Of a DNA stretch of 64,000 nucleotides, positions 46,477 through 58,704 are shown piece by piece (the stretch's first letter is position 1; each line of letters starts with the position of its first letter). The stretch is taken from the NCBI GenBank assembly GCA_015039465.1, contig MU130237.1:434001-498000 (forward strand), written 5' to 3'. Source of the stretch: Phlegmacium glaucopus (lineage: Eukaryota > Basidiomycota > Agaricomycetes > Agaricales > Cortinariaceae). Position numbers and translations under genes: made by a program. The notes under the pieces are model-generated. The model searched no databases. It saw only the letters and a list, made by a program, of their open reading frames with translations, and was not told the origin of the DNA.

Positions 46477-48633
46477 TCAGTATTCCATAGAACTTTCCAT
46501 GATCCTAGTTAGATGCTCCTTTCCGTCGGAGCCAATCACGTCTCCAATGCCCGGCGCTAAATCAAGCACACGCCTCTGGGGCATAGTTCCTTCAACCAAC
46601 ATCTCAATATCGCTGTTCTTGTATCTATAGGTTTGTTAGATGCATCTCTAAAGTACAAATCTCCTTGAAGACTTACCCCACAGCCTTCAAACCGCGTGGT
46701 ACCCCGAGGTTATCCAAGAAGCGAGCAATCGCCTCGTACAAATAAGCCCCAAGGTCCCTGTCTGGGATTCTCGTAATGGATGGGTCAGAAACTGTGGTAT
46801 AGTTGAATATAGCAAGGGCTTGACGATGACGATCGGGTGACGAGGGCGCCGTGAATTGGAATACTTTTTGGAAAATAAAATCACCAACAAGTTGTCAGAA
46901 AAGTGTGAATCAACTGACCTGCAGGTCCTGTTAAAGCGACGCTGGATGGCACTGATTAGTTCGGGCCTACACCTCATTAATTTTGAAGTTTATACCTAAT
47001 ACCATGGGGTATAATGGGAAGATCCGTAACATAACCGGGATGCTTATACTTGGGACCTTTCTTGTTCAACCCAGAGATCTGATACCGAAATAGATTAATG
47101 CCTGAACATGCGAGGTATAATGTTGAAGACGTGCCGGGTAGCTCATGCCATGGCATAGATGAACGCCAGCATTTCCGAAACCAATGCCAGCAAAAGAAGA
47201 TGCTAGCCTGCAAACACCAAAAATTCAGATGAGCCAACCTCAAAAAGGTTAAGCACAATTCTACACACAGCATTTGTTTACGAGCTTCAGCATCATCAGG
47301 ATTCTTTGCTATTTTTGGGAGATTCACTACGGTGGTTTGAAGTGCCCAAGAAGAAAAAATATCTGCAACTGGGTTGCTTCCTTGATATGCAGGTCGAAGA
47401 ATTGGATTAGACGGTCGTGGAGTACGTTCAGTGTACCTGTTATGAAGAGTCAGATGTCACCATAGTAATTGAATGTATGAAAATCTACGAACGGAATTGC
47501 AGTGTAACTTTCCATGCTATGGAATAAAACATCAAGGCCTGCGCTTATTTGTACAGCTGTTGGACATGACTCGGTGTTGAGCGTGTCCTATGACCACAAA
47601 TTTCAATTCCGTGGTGTACAATAGGATTCTTTGAGGTGAGATAAATACCACGATACCGAGGACCGGTTTCATTGCACGATTGGCGATCCCAGTTTTGAAG
47701 GATCGTGAAGTGATGTCAAGGATGGCCGTTCCCGTAGTTTCCGAGCCTGTTCCGGCTGTTGTAGGAATTGCAATAAGAGGCAATAAAGTCTTGGTGATTG
47801 GCAAGCCTTTTCCAATGGGTGCATTGATGAAGTCCATGAGATCGGAGTCCTTGTACACTGAGAATCTTGAGAAAATATTGTTAGATGTCGTTAGATAAAA
47901 GGAGGGAAGGCTAAAGCTTACAGGTTCGCAGCCTTGGCAGTGTCAATGACACTTCCACCTCCAACACTGAAGGTGCATCGGTTTAGAAGAATATAATCGC
48001 AAAAGATTCGTAACGCACGCCAAGAAATGACTGAAGTCGTGGTGACGAGCCCAGGCTATCGCCTTACGCCAACTGTCCTCCGTTGGTTCAGCCACAACTT
48101 GATCGAAAACTTCAAAGGGAAGATCAGTTTGCGCTTCCAAGGCGGCAATGGTCTATTATTGTTGAAGATTAATGCACATAAGTTGACTTGATGAAACTCA
48201 AAAACTCACTGTTTTCATCGGCCTCAGTTTGGCGACATTAGGATCAGTGAAAACCCCAACCTAGAGATTTATTAATAAGGTGGAAGTCTAATCGCAACTA
48301 AAGGCCAATCACCTTCCGTGCTTTCATATTTTTGAGATCCATTCCAACCTCTGCAGTAACACCATCCCCGAATCTGAGGTTAGATGCAGCAACCTAAATG
48401 ATTCAGGATGTACATGTCATCCTACTAGTCTATACAACTTATGGAGCAAGGTGCACCTCAAAGGCATACTCCTTCTCGACTGAGTGAACTGGGGTAGCAA
48501 AGTTCCTCAATTGGTTTATAGTCTGAAGTTGGCTAGTTGGATGCATGGATGGTCGGCAGCCATGACACGGGCATGCAGAGTGCTGTGATGCATTAATGAG
48601 ACGCAAGATTGAGTTCCTTGGTGGTGCAGCCAT
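46477..48633 (-). CDS. HOT: Hydroxyacid-oxoacid transhydrogenase, Fe-alcohol dehydrogenase family
   Basis: About eleven exons from ATG 48633 to stop 46477. The N-terminus is rich in Arg/Ser/Gln and His with few acidic residues, suggesting mitochondrial import. The iron-ADH core shows [51 protein letters not shown], metal ligands in [27 protein letters not shown] and LPIIPHGIS, and the C-terminal [14 protein letters not shown]. This order and TKGP-like insert [14 protein letters not shown] are typical of ADHFE1/HOT, which couples 4-hydroxybutyrate oxidation with 2-oxoglutarate reduction. The intron after SYP has a GC donor (47134-47133, CCG|GCACGT); it is required to read [11 protein letters not shown]. 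Confidence in the family is high; the substrate is inferred. Confidence 0.92.
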
Positions 48634-49638
48634 GTAGAAGGAGACGGTAAAGCAAAGCCTGGGTGTTTTATTTTTTATTGTGAGTCGGTATTTAAGAAGT
48701 ATTTAAGCGGGTGTCGTGAGGTGTCGTGTGAATACTTGTCTCGTGCCTGCGGCAGCCCGATGAGCACGAGACTCTAATAAAATATGATTTTACGTTACAT
48801 CAGAGTGAACGTCAGCGTGCTACTTCACGCGATCACGACTGGCTAGCGAGGCTATGATTTTACATAAAAGCAACTCGATGGATGAAGTTGGTAGAATTTT
48901 TACACCGGCAACCGCTCCCTCAATGAGATCTGTAAAGCTGAGTTTAGATTCTGTACCAAAAACGGTAATATAACACGACCATCTTCCTGGTCCATCCCAT
49001 CCGAACTTGTCTCAGACTGGCATCCACAGCTTGGAAATCGTGTTGTTGAGGACGACCACTTCGGTTCAGGTCGAATCTGTACCCACTGGGACGAAAACAC
49101 AGCAGGGCTTGCACTGTAGGCTGAGTAGTGTCTAGCACAGTCGTGAGATTTAGTCGAACTGAGATCATCCTGATTCCTAGTATGGTAACCGCCCAAAATT
49201 GGGACAATAATGACCGTCAATCTTTCCTTGGAGATCATAGAGGATCATTTTGAACTCAGCTTCACCAACACAAGGTTATCGCTGTTGCTTCCTGCTGGAC
49301 ACTGGTCACCAGTCTATAGAAATTCGCGAGGCTGAGTGCAGATCTTGGGATCAACGTGTTATTGAGTAGGCTGCAGATATTGTAGTGGCATGACGGTGGC
49401 CTGTCAAAGATATATATACTATGTATAGGCTACAGCCGTCGAGAACCGTGCTACCTCGTCAGTTTAATGGTAAGCTAGGTAGTTCATGTGTAAATTTCAA
49501 GAACCATCAGAATTTACGTGATACGTATGTAATGAAACACCAGCTCAGTTGCGGTTAACGTCTTGCCTCCTCCTCTGAGGCTCATCAATTTCCTCTCTGC
49601 CGCTCCCTCATCACATTCATTACTTCGTTCTTTGCCTC
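48634..49638. other. 1 kb spacer with unassigned open frames
   Basis: Two overlapping minus-strand open frames (48900-49238 and 48944-49207) lack motifs and show stop codons or frame changes when read as a possible gene (fragments such as TEVVVLNNTISKLWMPV). A short direct repeat TATGATTTTAC occurs twice near 48784 and 48853. The region is likely promoter of both flanking genes, possibly with a decayed gene. Confidence 0.35.
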
Positions 49639-51820
49639 ATGAAGCTTCTCCTACCCATCTTACTGGCCCTCATGGTCGTCGTGTCATCAGCTCATAAATT
49701 CACAGTCACACAAGTCAAACGACAAGAGCTGGGAAAGAGAGACTCATCCGACTCAACATCAAACCAAAATGCAACGACTAACGCACAAAACGGACTGGAT
49801 CTCAAGTATGTCGTATCTACTTTTCTCTCCTTGCATGCGCTAAGCAGGACTCAAGTTCTATACACGATTTGATTTACTTGACTAATGTAAGTTCTTGTCA
49901 ATGAAATTCATAATCATAATCGAGCGCTAATGGTTGTCTAGATTACTGTCGGTGGCCTCAGTTCGTGCACTACCTCTCTCGTCTAGTTTATAGTTGCTAA
50001 ATACACCAACAGACTATTCCGTACAGCTGGACACAGGATCTTCAGATTTATTTATCAAAGGAGACACCTACCCAATACCCAATACGAACGAGACTGTCAG
50101 TAAACTTATATTCATTTATGACATTGCAAATCGCTGACCTTGTAACGACAGTCCATCATGCACAATTTGACTGTAAGTAGGGATGTATTCCTTATTGACT
50201 TCTCTCATAACTCAACTCCAGTACGCAATTGGCTGGGCATATGGCCATATTGCCTACGCTCCAGTCACATTTTTTGAGTACGTAGCAGTTTGTATTAAAA
50301 AACGTAACTTCGTCGTCCAGAACTCATTCTCACTCTGTAGTATCTCTGTTCCTTCACAAGCATTCCTTGACGCAGTATCCGTAGACAACCCCGCGCTGAG
50401 TTATGGTGCCCAAGGAATTGCTGGTTTAGGTTTCACTCGTCTCTCATCTATAGATGGGCTCCTCAACAGTACCCGACAATCAACGGGACGAAGCCTCTTA
50501 CACAACCTGTTCTTAGTCAACCTTTCCCAACCCAACTTCATTTCTTTTGCCTTACAAAGAAGTACGGATGCTGATAGCAATGTGCAAGGCAGCTTTGCAA
50601 TTGGTATACATTGTACATCATGCACCCAAACTTGATTTAAATGTTCGTTCAGGTGAAGTTGAGCCTCAGTTTGCGAATATCTCCAACAATGCACCGATCC
50701 CGACATGGCCTATTCATTCACCTTTCCGGTGGAACATACTTATAGATGCGGTGATTGTGAACAATAACATTACCGTACCTACGTCGTCGGTCGATGGGGC
50801 GCCAAGTAACAAGGCTGTGGCCTTGATCGATAGTGGTGCTTCATACTCGTACGTGTTCTCAGTTGATTTCTAGGTGCTCAACTCACACTTTCATTAACTA
50901 GATATGTTGCCAAGGAAGTCTGTGATGCCATATACGGCAAGATCCCTGGTGCGGTGTTTAACGCAACTACCGGATTTTGGATGCTTCCCTGCGGTGCTGA
51001 AGTTGACATGGCGTTCCAGATTGGGTTAGTTGTTTTCCTTAGCTAGATATTTACTCTATTAACATTTCGTTGTAGTGGGCAGCTGTTCCCCCTGCACCCT
51101 TTGGATGTTAACCCAACAATGGCGCTTGATCCATCCACATGTATTGGTTCCTTCGTTCCCCAATCAGTTCCTATTGGAAGTGATGTGTACGTGATAATCC
51201 TGGCCGAATACGAGATTCAGTGACTGAACATGTACAATAGTGACTGGTTGATCGGCGACAACTTCCTACGATCAGTGTATTCTATCTACGACTTTGGAGA
51301 TTTCGACGCGTCTGGACAAATGGGTGATCCCTACATGAAGTTTTTGTCCCTTATCGATCCAAACCAAGCTTCTGCTGACTTCCACAAGATCCGTGGAGGG
51401 ACGCCTAACATAAATATTACCTATACTGGTCTTTCAGCAGCTGCCATTTCACCGAGTTTCAACCTCTCAGTCGACACTTCGCAAGCACTTGAAACGATTG
51501 CCAAATTCGTTCCAGCAATACTCGCATTGGTTGCTCTCAACGCTCTTGTCTTAATCATTTGCTGCATCGTATGGCTCGTGTCAACCTGTCGCAGACGCAA
51601 CGCACGAGCTATCCCCAGGATACCTCGTAGCCGATCATTGAGGACGACGCCTCTAAATCACACCAACTTTTACGCTGCAGAGACTCTGTCTCCATCTACT
51701 CCGCACGTTTACGAGCCCGTTTCAATGGCTCTGACAGAGGATACCTTCGTGCCACCCTCACCGGCATTCTACAACTCCGGTTTGCAACCTGGAGACAGAC
51801 CAAAATCATACAGTGGTTGA
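49639..51820 (+). CDS. Pepsin-type aspartic protease with C-terminal membrane anchor
   Basis: About nine exons from ATG 49639 to stop 51820. Signal peptide MKLLLPILLALMVVVSSAH. A propeptide with basic pair (GKRDSSD) follows. The first catalytic motif is YSVQLDTGSSDLFIKG, the second is VALIDSGASYSY. Between them lies YAIGWAYGHIAYAPV. C-terminally LIGDNFLRSVYSIYDFG is typical of A1 peptidases. A transmembrane segment (FVPAILALVALNALVLIICC) and a basic cytoplasmic tail (STCRRRNARAIPRI and more) come after a Ser/Thr stalk. So the enzyme appears to be anchored in the plasma or vacuolar membrane by a true helix, unlike GPI yapsins. Several exon borders were set to keep the motifs in frame. Confidence 0.88.
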
Positions 51821-52044
51821 ATGTGTTACTGACTGAGCCTTTAGTATTGCCATCTCTATGCTAAACAACGCGAGAAGCATCATGTTTTGTATTTAGTATA
51901 ATTAGACTCGACATACTTTGCTTTGCTCTTAAATTATTTCGAGTAGATATCCAAGGACTAAGGTATTGCATAATATGCAAGTTACTCTAACAAGAGATCT
52001 CGGGTTTCCAGATGAAAAGTCACGCAGTTTTGTTAATCTATCGC

Positions 52045-54052
52045 CTATAGTCCTGGTTTATTTGCATCCTGAGCTTGGCTGCCAAGCATTTTCCATCTTT
52101 CCGCCTCACTTTGCCTTGTGTAGTGTGCTTTTTTGTCTAATACAAAGGTGACTGCTTCATCAATGGCAGATGCGAATTTCGAGCCAAAGAAGGCTTTGTT
52201 TTTGAGAACCCTGTTCGTGTTCTTCGATTCCCCGGCCCCTTGGCCACTAAGGATGGTTTCGAAGCCTAGATAATCCACCATACGTAACGATTGGCGGATA
52301 TTTGCATGATTTTTGGTAGCAAGAGCCGTTCGGACCATCCATGACATGAATTCGGCATTGGGGGGAAAGCTTCTTCCAGGGCCTCGTTTATCTTGCCTAG
52401 GTACATCTGCCACTGAACCGTCCATAAAGTCATGGGAATGATAGCCCGTCATTAAATCGAATGTTCGGGTGGCAGACTTCCAGTCTGAGTCACGCCGACA
52501 AGCCTGTATGACGATATTGTATGTGGACAAAGCAGGTCGGACTTTTGGGCCATTTGAACCTGTTATTTCCTGACGCAGCATCCACTCTAATGTTTCAAGG
52601 GCATGGTAAGCCACGTCAGATGCTCCCGAAGCCAATTCACCCCTCAGAACCTCTTCCACGTGCAGCCGATCGATAATCGACACACCGCCTGTATCCTCTT
52701 GACGTCTCCTCACTTGCCGTAAGAATTGGGCGCAGAGTTCGTGTCTTTTGGATTGGTTGCATAACTTCAGGATCGCAGCGAATGATTCTGGTTGGAGAGG
52801 AAGAATGCCAGGTGATGATTTCGGCTTGTTAGGTATTAGGCCGAAATAATTAGCCGTGATCTTGAAAGCCAAGTCGTGGTCTACTTGGTTACCACCAGAT
52901 AGAGCATTGAGGGCAGCCACGATAGAGAACGAGTCAATCGTGAAACCAGGTGACCTTGTTGATGCTTTAATCATCTGATTCCACAGCAGTCTGGCATCCG
53001 CAGCGACCTTTGCGCTTCCTTCAGATACATTATTCTTCGCCGCAACAATGGCGTTAAACATGGCTGTGAAAATGAATTGGTTGGGGGATAACGGTCCTTC
53101 TTGATCCATAGCATAGTAAATGTCAAATACTTCTTGATATCGACCTGCGTTTCCCAATATTCGTATATATCCTGCGAGGGGGTTGATCAAGAGTTCTGGG
53201 TTGTCGGAGTCATGCCTTCTTATTGATGATATGTGACGCTGGTATGCATCGTATAATGAACGTGCGTTTATAAGTTGTTTGGGGTGGATCGACCAGTCCT
53301 CTATTCGAGACAAACCGTTGAAAAAGGTCTGAAAGGTTCTTGTCGTAGGACTGAAACCTCGCCTTTTCATCTATTCATTCCAATAAATCAGTTGCTTCAT
53401 AAAATTTATGAAAAATGCTCACATCGACAAACAGCTGGTAACTCAGCTGAAAGCGTTTCACTTTCAAAGCCTCCCATATGAGTGTATTCCATACTGGCGT
53501 ATTCTGAGCATCTAACGGTGCATTTTTGAGCATGTAGACAGCATCGTCAATTTTGTTAGAGTCGCAGAGCTTCTTCAGTCTCCCAGAAAGGACATGGGGC
53601 TCAAGCAGGCGAATATCTGCCTTGGGTGCTTCATTGGAAGGGTCATAATGCCGAGATCGGTGCATTGGTGGCACCCTAGGAGAGAGAGATGCGGGCTGAG
53701 TCTTGGTGTTACTAGCGATTCTTTGAGTATGCTTCTTAGGCGAGCCTTCCTGAAGATGTTGTCGACGCAGAAAGCGAGGGAGTTTTGGTTCGTCTACAGG
53801 ATCATGTCGCGGCAAAGATCGCGTTGAGGCAAAACGACTTGTTTCAAAACCACGGTGCCTTGCTAGAACATGTGGAGAGTGCAGGCTCAGCCAGAAAGGA
53901 GAATTTATTGAAAGAGAAAAAACTGAATTTCGTCGAATCATATGGGCGGTACTAGCTATAATTTTTCGGCGATGAATATTAGGTAATCCAAATGGGGATA
54001 GACTTGGACAGATCTTCCTTCGCTCTCTGGCTGCCAACTCAAGATTCTCCAT
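52045..54052 (-). CDS. Pentatricopeptide-repeat mitochondrial protein
   Basis: Two exons (start to 53423, then 53370-52045) give 651 residues from the first ATG (54052) or 614 from 53941. The second start, MIRRNSVFSLSINSPFWLSL, gives a better mitochondrial presequence and I favour it. Repeats include TPVWNTLIWEALKVKRFQLS, AGYIRILGNAGRYQEVFDIY, NQFIFTAMFNAIVAAKN and LSTYNIVIQACRRDSDWKSA. Such proteins bind mitochondrial transcripts for processing, stability or translation; the target here is unknown. The intron is clean (GAT|GTGAGC...GAATAG). It is convergent with the aspartic protease gene. Confidence 0.82.
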
Positions 54053-54103
54053 ACTTTTATTTAAGGGTCACAGCTAATAACAATAAAGTAACTTGTTGTC
54101 TAC

Positions 54104-55844
54104 CTATGACGGCTTTATCTTTTGATGAAGCGTAAGGTCGACTCTTCTTGCGAGCATACCCAACATGAAAAGACTGAAGAATGCAGCCGCTACAGCGATT
54201 GGTTTTTTGAAGTGAGCAGACAAGGATACTTTGTATGACACCTTGATCACTAGGCGTCAGAATGGCTTGAACCAATGTAGGTCGTCAAATACGCACCAAG
54301 ATGCTTTCGGCGTGCTTGACGGTCAACTCTTTGTACAGGAATGTCAATACTGGGCGGCCAATTGTATCAAGATATGTGATATGGTCACTAGTTGAGTTTG
54401 AAATGGCAGGGAATGGAGCAACGAATTGGACATCCCTGTTATATGTAGATTAGATTATACTGAACCAAAGGTAGAAATTAAACCCACGTTGCTCCTTCAG
54501 GTAGAATGATGTTAAGAACTTCCTCATTGACCACGGCACCAACCAGAGGGGTCATGATGGGGACTTCGACGATGTATCGACCGGTAGACTTGTCATAGCT
54601 GGCGGAGTTTTCTAAAGGCGAATCCCATCCAAGAGTGAAAGAATAGTTCCATCCGCCCAGAAGTGGGTAACGCGGTCTCATCTCTAGGATACTAAATTGT
54701 GTACCTTGCTTATTCTTGGGCACTGAGGGTGCGGTCCTTAGTTTCGAAGTAGACACATTGCCGATGAGATCGTAATAGTAAACATTTCTGATACCAGGAG
54801 GAAGGTAGAGCGTCAACGCAGGTAGAACATGAGGTGCAGCGCGTTTGAAAAATGCTTGTGACTGATGCTCAAGACGTGAAAAGTGTCCTTTCAACCTGCG
54901 TAGGATGACTAGTCAATAATTGCTACAACCAAGGGAATGGTGCTTACACGGGCCCAGCATTGTGCAAGACAATCTCGTCCTGAGTATTAAGGTTAGCACC
55001 CCAGTGACTGATCTCAACAGAGCGTTTAAGCTCGAGAACTTCCAGTACCGGTTGGTCATGATGATAATGTACCGTAACGGGCTGTTGGTGCTTGTGGATG
55101 AAATCATCGGAAGCACTCGATGGAATGTCGTTGTAAGGTCCATATATCACCGTTCCACCGGACTTGGAGGCGGGCACATCGTTAGTGAAAGCCTCGATGC
55201 TCTTGGGTTCTGTGTACGAAATCACATTAGGAGTGCGGGCCCTTCCAAGATCAAAGGAGGATAAGATTCGCCGTTGCCAAATTAGAAGAGAATACTGACT
55301 TGATCTTTGTACGTTGTACGGTTGTAGGATAAGGGCTGATGACGAACAGGTCCGTGGTGTATTTGAGTGCTTGTTCCTCGTTTTGTCCAGCACTCTTCGG
55401 GTATGGTCGAGTTGCATGAGTTTGAATAGACTCAAAAACAATATTTAAGGTTTTGTTATGAGATAGGACTTTGGGTAATACAATGTCCACGGAATGATAA
55501 TCTCTTGTTTACCAAAGTATTCAGAGATCAGTGCGGTGGGAGACAAGGGAAAATACAGACTTGTTCGAGTTAAAAGCGCGTTCCTTGACTGGTAGTGGTG
55601 TTTTCTGACCCTTGACTGTTGCTTCAAGCCAGCTAGTCTTCGCCTTTTCATCGCGTCCCAAAGTAACTGTATACGTTTTCAATCCATCTTCGAGAGCCTT
55701 GATAGCATAAGTTGTGGTGACGTGTACGACGGAGCCACCAAGTTCAACAGTGCGAACGATGGCAGTATTCTCAAATGATTGACTAGATGCAAGAACTGAT
55801 GTTACAGAAAGAAAAAGGAGGAGACTGAGCCAGCATTTTGGCAT
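54104..55844 (-). CDS. OST1: Oligosaccharyltransferase subunit Ost1 (ribophorin I)
   Basis: Six to seven exons from ATG 55844 to stop 54104. Signal peptide MPKCWLSLLLFLSVTSVLAS. The ribophorin I domain has QSFENTAIVRTVELGGSVVH, WGANLNTQDEIVLHNAGP, YLPPGIRNVYYYDLIGNVST, LEMRPRYPLLGGWNYSFTLG, and NEEVLNIILPEGATWV. One transmembrane segment near the end (KPIAVAAAFFSLFMLGMLAR) leads to a short basic tail, RRVDLTLHQKIKPS. It is the N-glycosylation complex subunit in the ER membrane and has the normal type I topology. Some internal exon joins in 54910-55560 were read by motif continuity only. Confidence 0.93.
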
Positions 55845-55917
55845 TGTGGTGTGTGCGCAAAATGGAATAATGTAGACGTGTCCTAATACAGCACAGTAAT
55901 TCTATTTTTAGTCGACA

Positions 55918-56881
55918 TCACCATCCCCAGGTCGGTGAAGGATTTCGAATAGGTTTGTCTTCCCGGGTAATCGCAGCAGATACAATTCGTTTGAGTTTCC
56001 GCTTCTTAGCCTCAGCTTTCTGCTGCTCAATAGTTTTACCTTCTTTTAGAACTACGCTCAGCTTCGAATGAGGATGTGTTCGAGTGCCATAGTGCCCTCG
56101 TCCTCGCGGCTCCATTCTCGTTGGAGGTCGAGGTCCTTTGGTAACCCAAGCTTCGGCTATAACAGAGCACTACGTTAAAATCCTCAAATGAATTAACCAA
56201 GAATAATACTTACCAATAACCAATTTTCCTTCTTGCAATCGCTTATACCGGCTCGCATGGTCCCTTGCTGTCGCCAACATATTCATGATACGAGTACTGG
56301 CCCTCTTCTCGCTGAACTGCATCTGAAGAATAGCATAATCTATAGGCTTCCCTGATATTTGTCGTCCCAGCATATTGAGTTTACGATGCGACATTTTGAA
56401 ATTGGCTGTCGAATATTTATGCTAGATAGTCGTTTAGAAAATCATTTCACTTGACTTGAGAAGAGACGCAGGTACGAACTGAGTCTGGCTTCTTCTTGGG
56501 TGATCCAGTTGCTCTTTTTTGAACCATTTCTTTAGGTGTAGGTTTCGGCGGCGCCACTGTCTCGACCTCTTCGAACAGGTTTGCAGTTCCCTCCTTTTTT
56601 GCTTGGTCTTTGGCGGCCTGGATTTCCTCTTCTGATTGTGTCTCTTTGAGTGCAGGCCCCAATTTCTCTTTCACCCAAGACACAGGATTGAAGAAACTAG
56701 CACTGAGAAACAGGGGTGAATGCAATGTATCGTTAATAAGAATGGTCACTTACTTGCGCTGGAGTGCGGGTGTCAGTGAGGTACCCCGACGAAGAAGGCG
56801 TGAACCTAGTCATCGTAAGAATTCACGAACGGTAGAATTTTAGTAGAAAAAATACACACCGCTACTTCGGTAAAATTGCAT
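55918..56881 (-). CDS. MRPL22: Mitochondrial ribosomal protein L22 (uL22m)
   Basis: Five exons from ATG 56881 to stop 55918, about 280 residues. The presequence is [20 protein letters not shown]. The middle has a charged linker ([18 protein letters not shown]). The uL22 core is [40 protein letters not shown] and [20 protein letters not shown] with the Arg/Gly-rich [15 protein letters not shown] hairpin. A basic C-terminal extension follows. It builds the peptide tunnel of the mitochondrial large subunit. Exon joins were each phase-checked by protein continuity. It lies head-to-head with YOS1, 206 bp apart. Confidence 0.92.
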
Positions 56882-57087
56882 AAATGAGCGACCTTGAGGA
56901 GAAATATTGTGTCACGTTCATGCCTCGCGTCACAGAACATGGTCGTCCCCGTATTGTCAACTGCGACACGTATTAGTACCACTCTGCAGCCACGACGAGC
57001 TTATTATATTTGACAATACCTTCATAGGTCCACTCGTACTCTTACGACAACCTTTCTTTTAATAAGACCTACGACACCTCAACAAAA

Positions 57088-57494
57088 ATGGCGATCTTTG
57101 GTTTAATTATTCAAGTCTCCCTCCTCATCGTCAATGCAATTGCAATATTGAACGAGGAACGATTTCTCGCAAAAAGTACGTTTTTGTGTGAATTTCATTT
57201 GCCACAGTTGAACTGATTATTTCAAGTTGGATGGCTTTCGGCGTCACGCGCAGTTCGTGATCAGAACGCAGGTTTCCAACAACCATACGACCAAACTGCC
57301 TATGGCGCTGTTCCGGGAGGAGACATTGGCGTGAAAGCGAGGCTGGTTGATCTTATTAGTGCTGTCCGCACTTTGATGCGCAGTGAGTAACACTCATTCT
57401 TGGACAATTCGTTAACTTTTTAGTTACCCTTTTTCTAGTACCTCTCATTATTGCCAATACATTAGTCATTCTCTATGAGCTAGTATGGGGTTGA
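57088..57494 (+). CDS. YOS1: Yos1/IER3IP1 small ER-Golgi traffic protein
   Basis: Three exons (57088-57175, 57227-57382, 57439-57494) give 99 residues. It starts MAIFGLIIQVSLLIVNAIAI with NEERFLAKIGW, has a middle KARLVDLISAVRTLMRIPLI, and ends with the second membrane helix IANTLVILYELVWG. These features match Yos1/IER3IP1, a two-helix protein that works with Yip1/Yif1 in COPII vesicle budding from the ER. Phase is consistent at every junction. It is convergent with the GILT-like gene (stops 155 bp apart). Confidence 0.95.
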
Positions 57495-57649
57495 AATGAT
57501 CCAGAAATTTATCTCCTACGCACCGCGGATCGCAACACTGCTTGAACTGCAAGAAATCATGATCCACAAAAGTTCCAGTTTTGAGCTGTCTCGCTCGGTT
57601 CGTCAGCTTTACAATGTATACAGGAGATTGAAAATATTCGTTGATCTCA

Positions 57650-58505
57650 TCACTTGTCGTTTAAACGTCTATACTCTTCTTCAATTTGCTTCACGAAATC
57701 ATTGACGCTATGCCCCATCTAATGAATCCATCATTAACACATCCCAGAGAAATTGCTGAACGTAACTAACCTCACAGTCCTTCCATGTCCCATCGTGGAC
57801 ACAGACCGCACTACCGCTGATGAGAATGGTGCAGCTTTTCCTGTTTATTCCTTGTAGCTGCAACCGTCATCAAGAAACTACAGAAACAACACGCACTTGA
57901 CATTCATTTTTTCGCTGAGAAGTACACTTTCCTTCAACAAACCCACTCCTTCTGACCCTTTTCCACTCCCGTCAAGACCTGCACATTGACCAGCGCCACT
58001 TGTTTCCCAATCAATACCCGCTGTATTGGCACACTTGAGTGCAACATCTGATCCTCCAATATTCTCCTTTCCTTGATAATTTTGGCATTGCACAAACTCC
58101 CACCAGTTCTTGAGAGGCGCATATTTATGAACACATAGTTGTTGTACATTTCCTGCACATTCCTCTGGACCATGCATACACGAGATGCCAAAGTCAGGTT
58201 GAGAGTCGTTCGTTCTGCAATACAAACGTATGTTAGCTCGATAAGAAGATACCAGTAGCCTTAACCTACTTTGCTATGTAGACGAGTGAAAGGTCAACTT
58301 TATCGATTACTCTGCTCAGAACCTCATTGAATATGCTTTCGCATATCAGAGCATCGGGACAACGGCTCATAACGCCGAGCTGAATGGGGACTTTAGTATC
58401 GGAAAAAAGGCGTAATTCATCTTGATATTGGACACGAAACGGTAACAGATGGGCTGCAATGACGGTCGAAAACAATGTAGTGAAGAAAATGAATATTGAC
58501 TTCAT
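57650..58505 (-). CDS. GILT-like thiol reductase family protein
   Basis: Four or so exons from ATG 58505 to stop 57650, about 210 residues. Signal peptide MKSIFIFFTTLFSTVIAAHL. The thioredoxin-like segment is KVPIQLGVMSRCPDALICES, and the GILT signature CMHGPEECAGNVQQLC is intact. More Cys follow (VALKCANTAGIDW, GAGQCAGLDGSGKG). The C-terminal half is SCTILISGSAVCVHDGTWKD and RLNDK. Animal GILT reduces disulfides in lysosomes through a C-x-x-C motif; here the first position reads C-P-D-A with the next Cys three residues later, so the usual motif is absent. It is probably secreted or vacuolar. Activity is therefore uncertain. Confidence 0.85.
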
Positions 58506-58704
58506 GGTAAGCGTATATGATGTGAAATCGTTACAGTATTACGTCACAGCTCAATTTATAGACAAAGCCTCTCGTATGGTGCCATCAATACATCAGTTGT
58601 ATCCTTGATTGCCCTAACCCCTCAATTCGGTGGTGATATTATAACGCAGCATGTCATAAATCCAGTGGCGTCACGGTCTGTGTCGAGCGATAGGTTCAAG
58701 ATCG

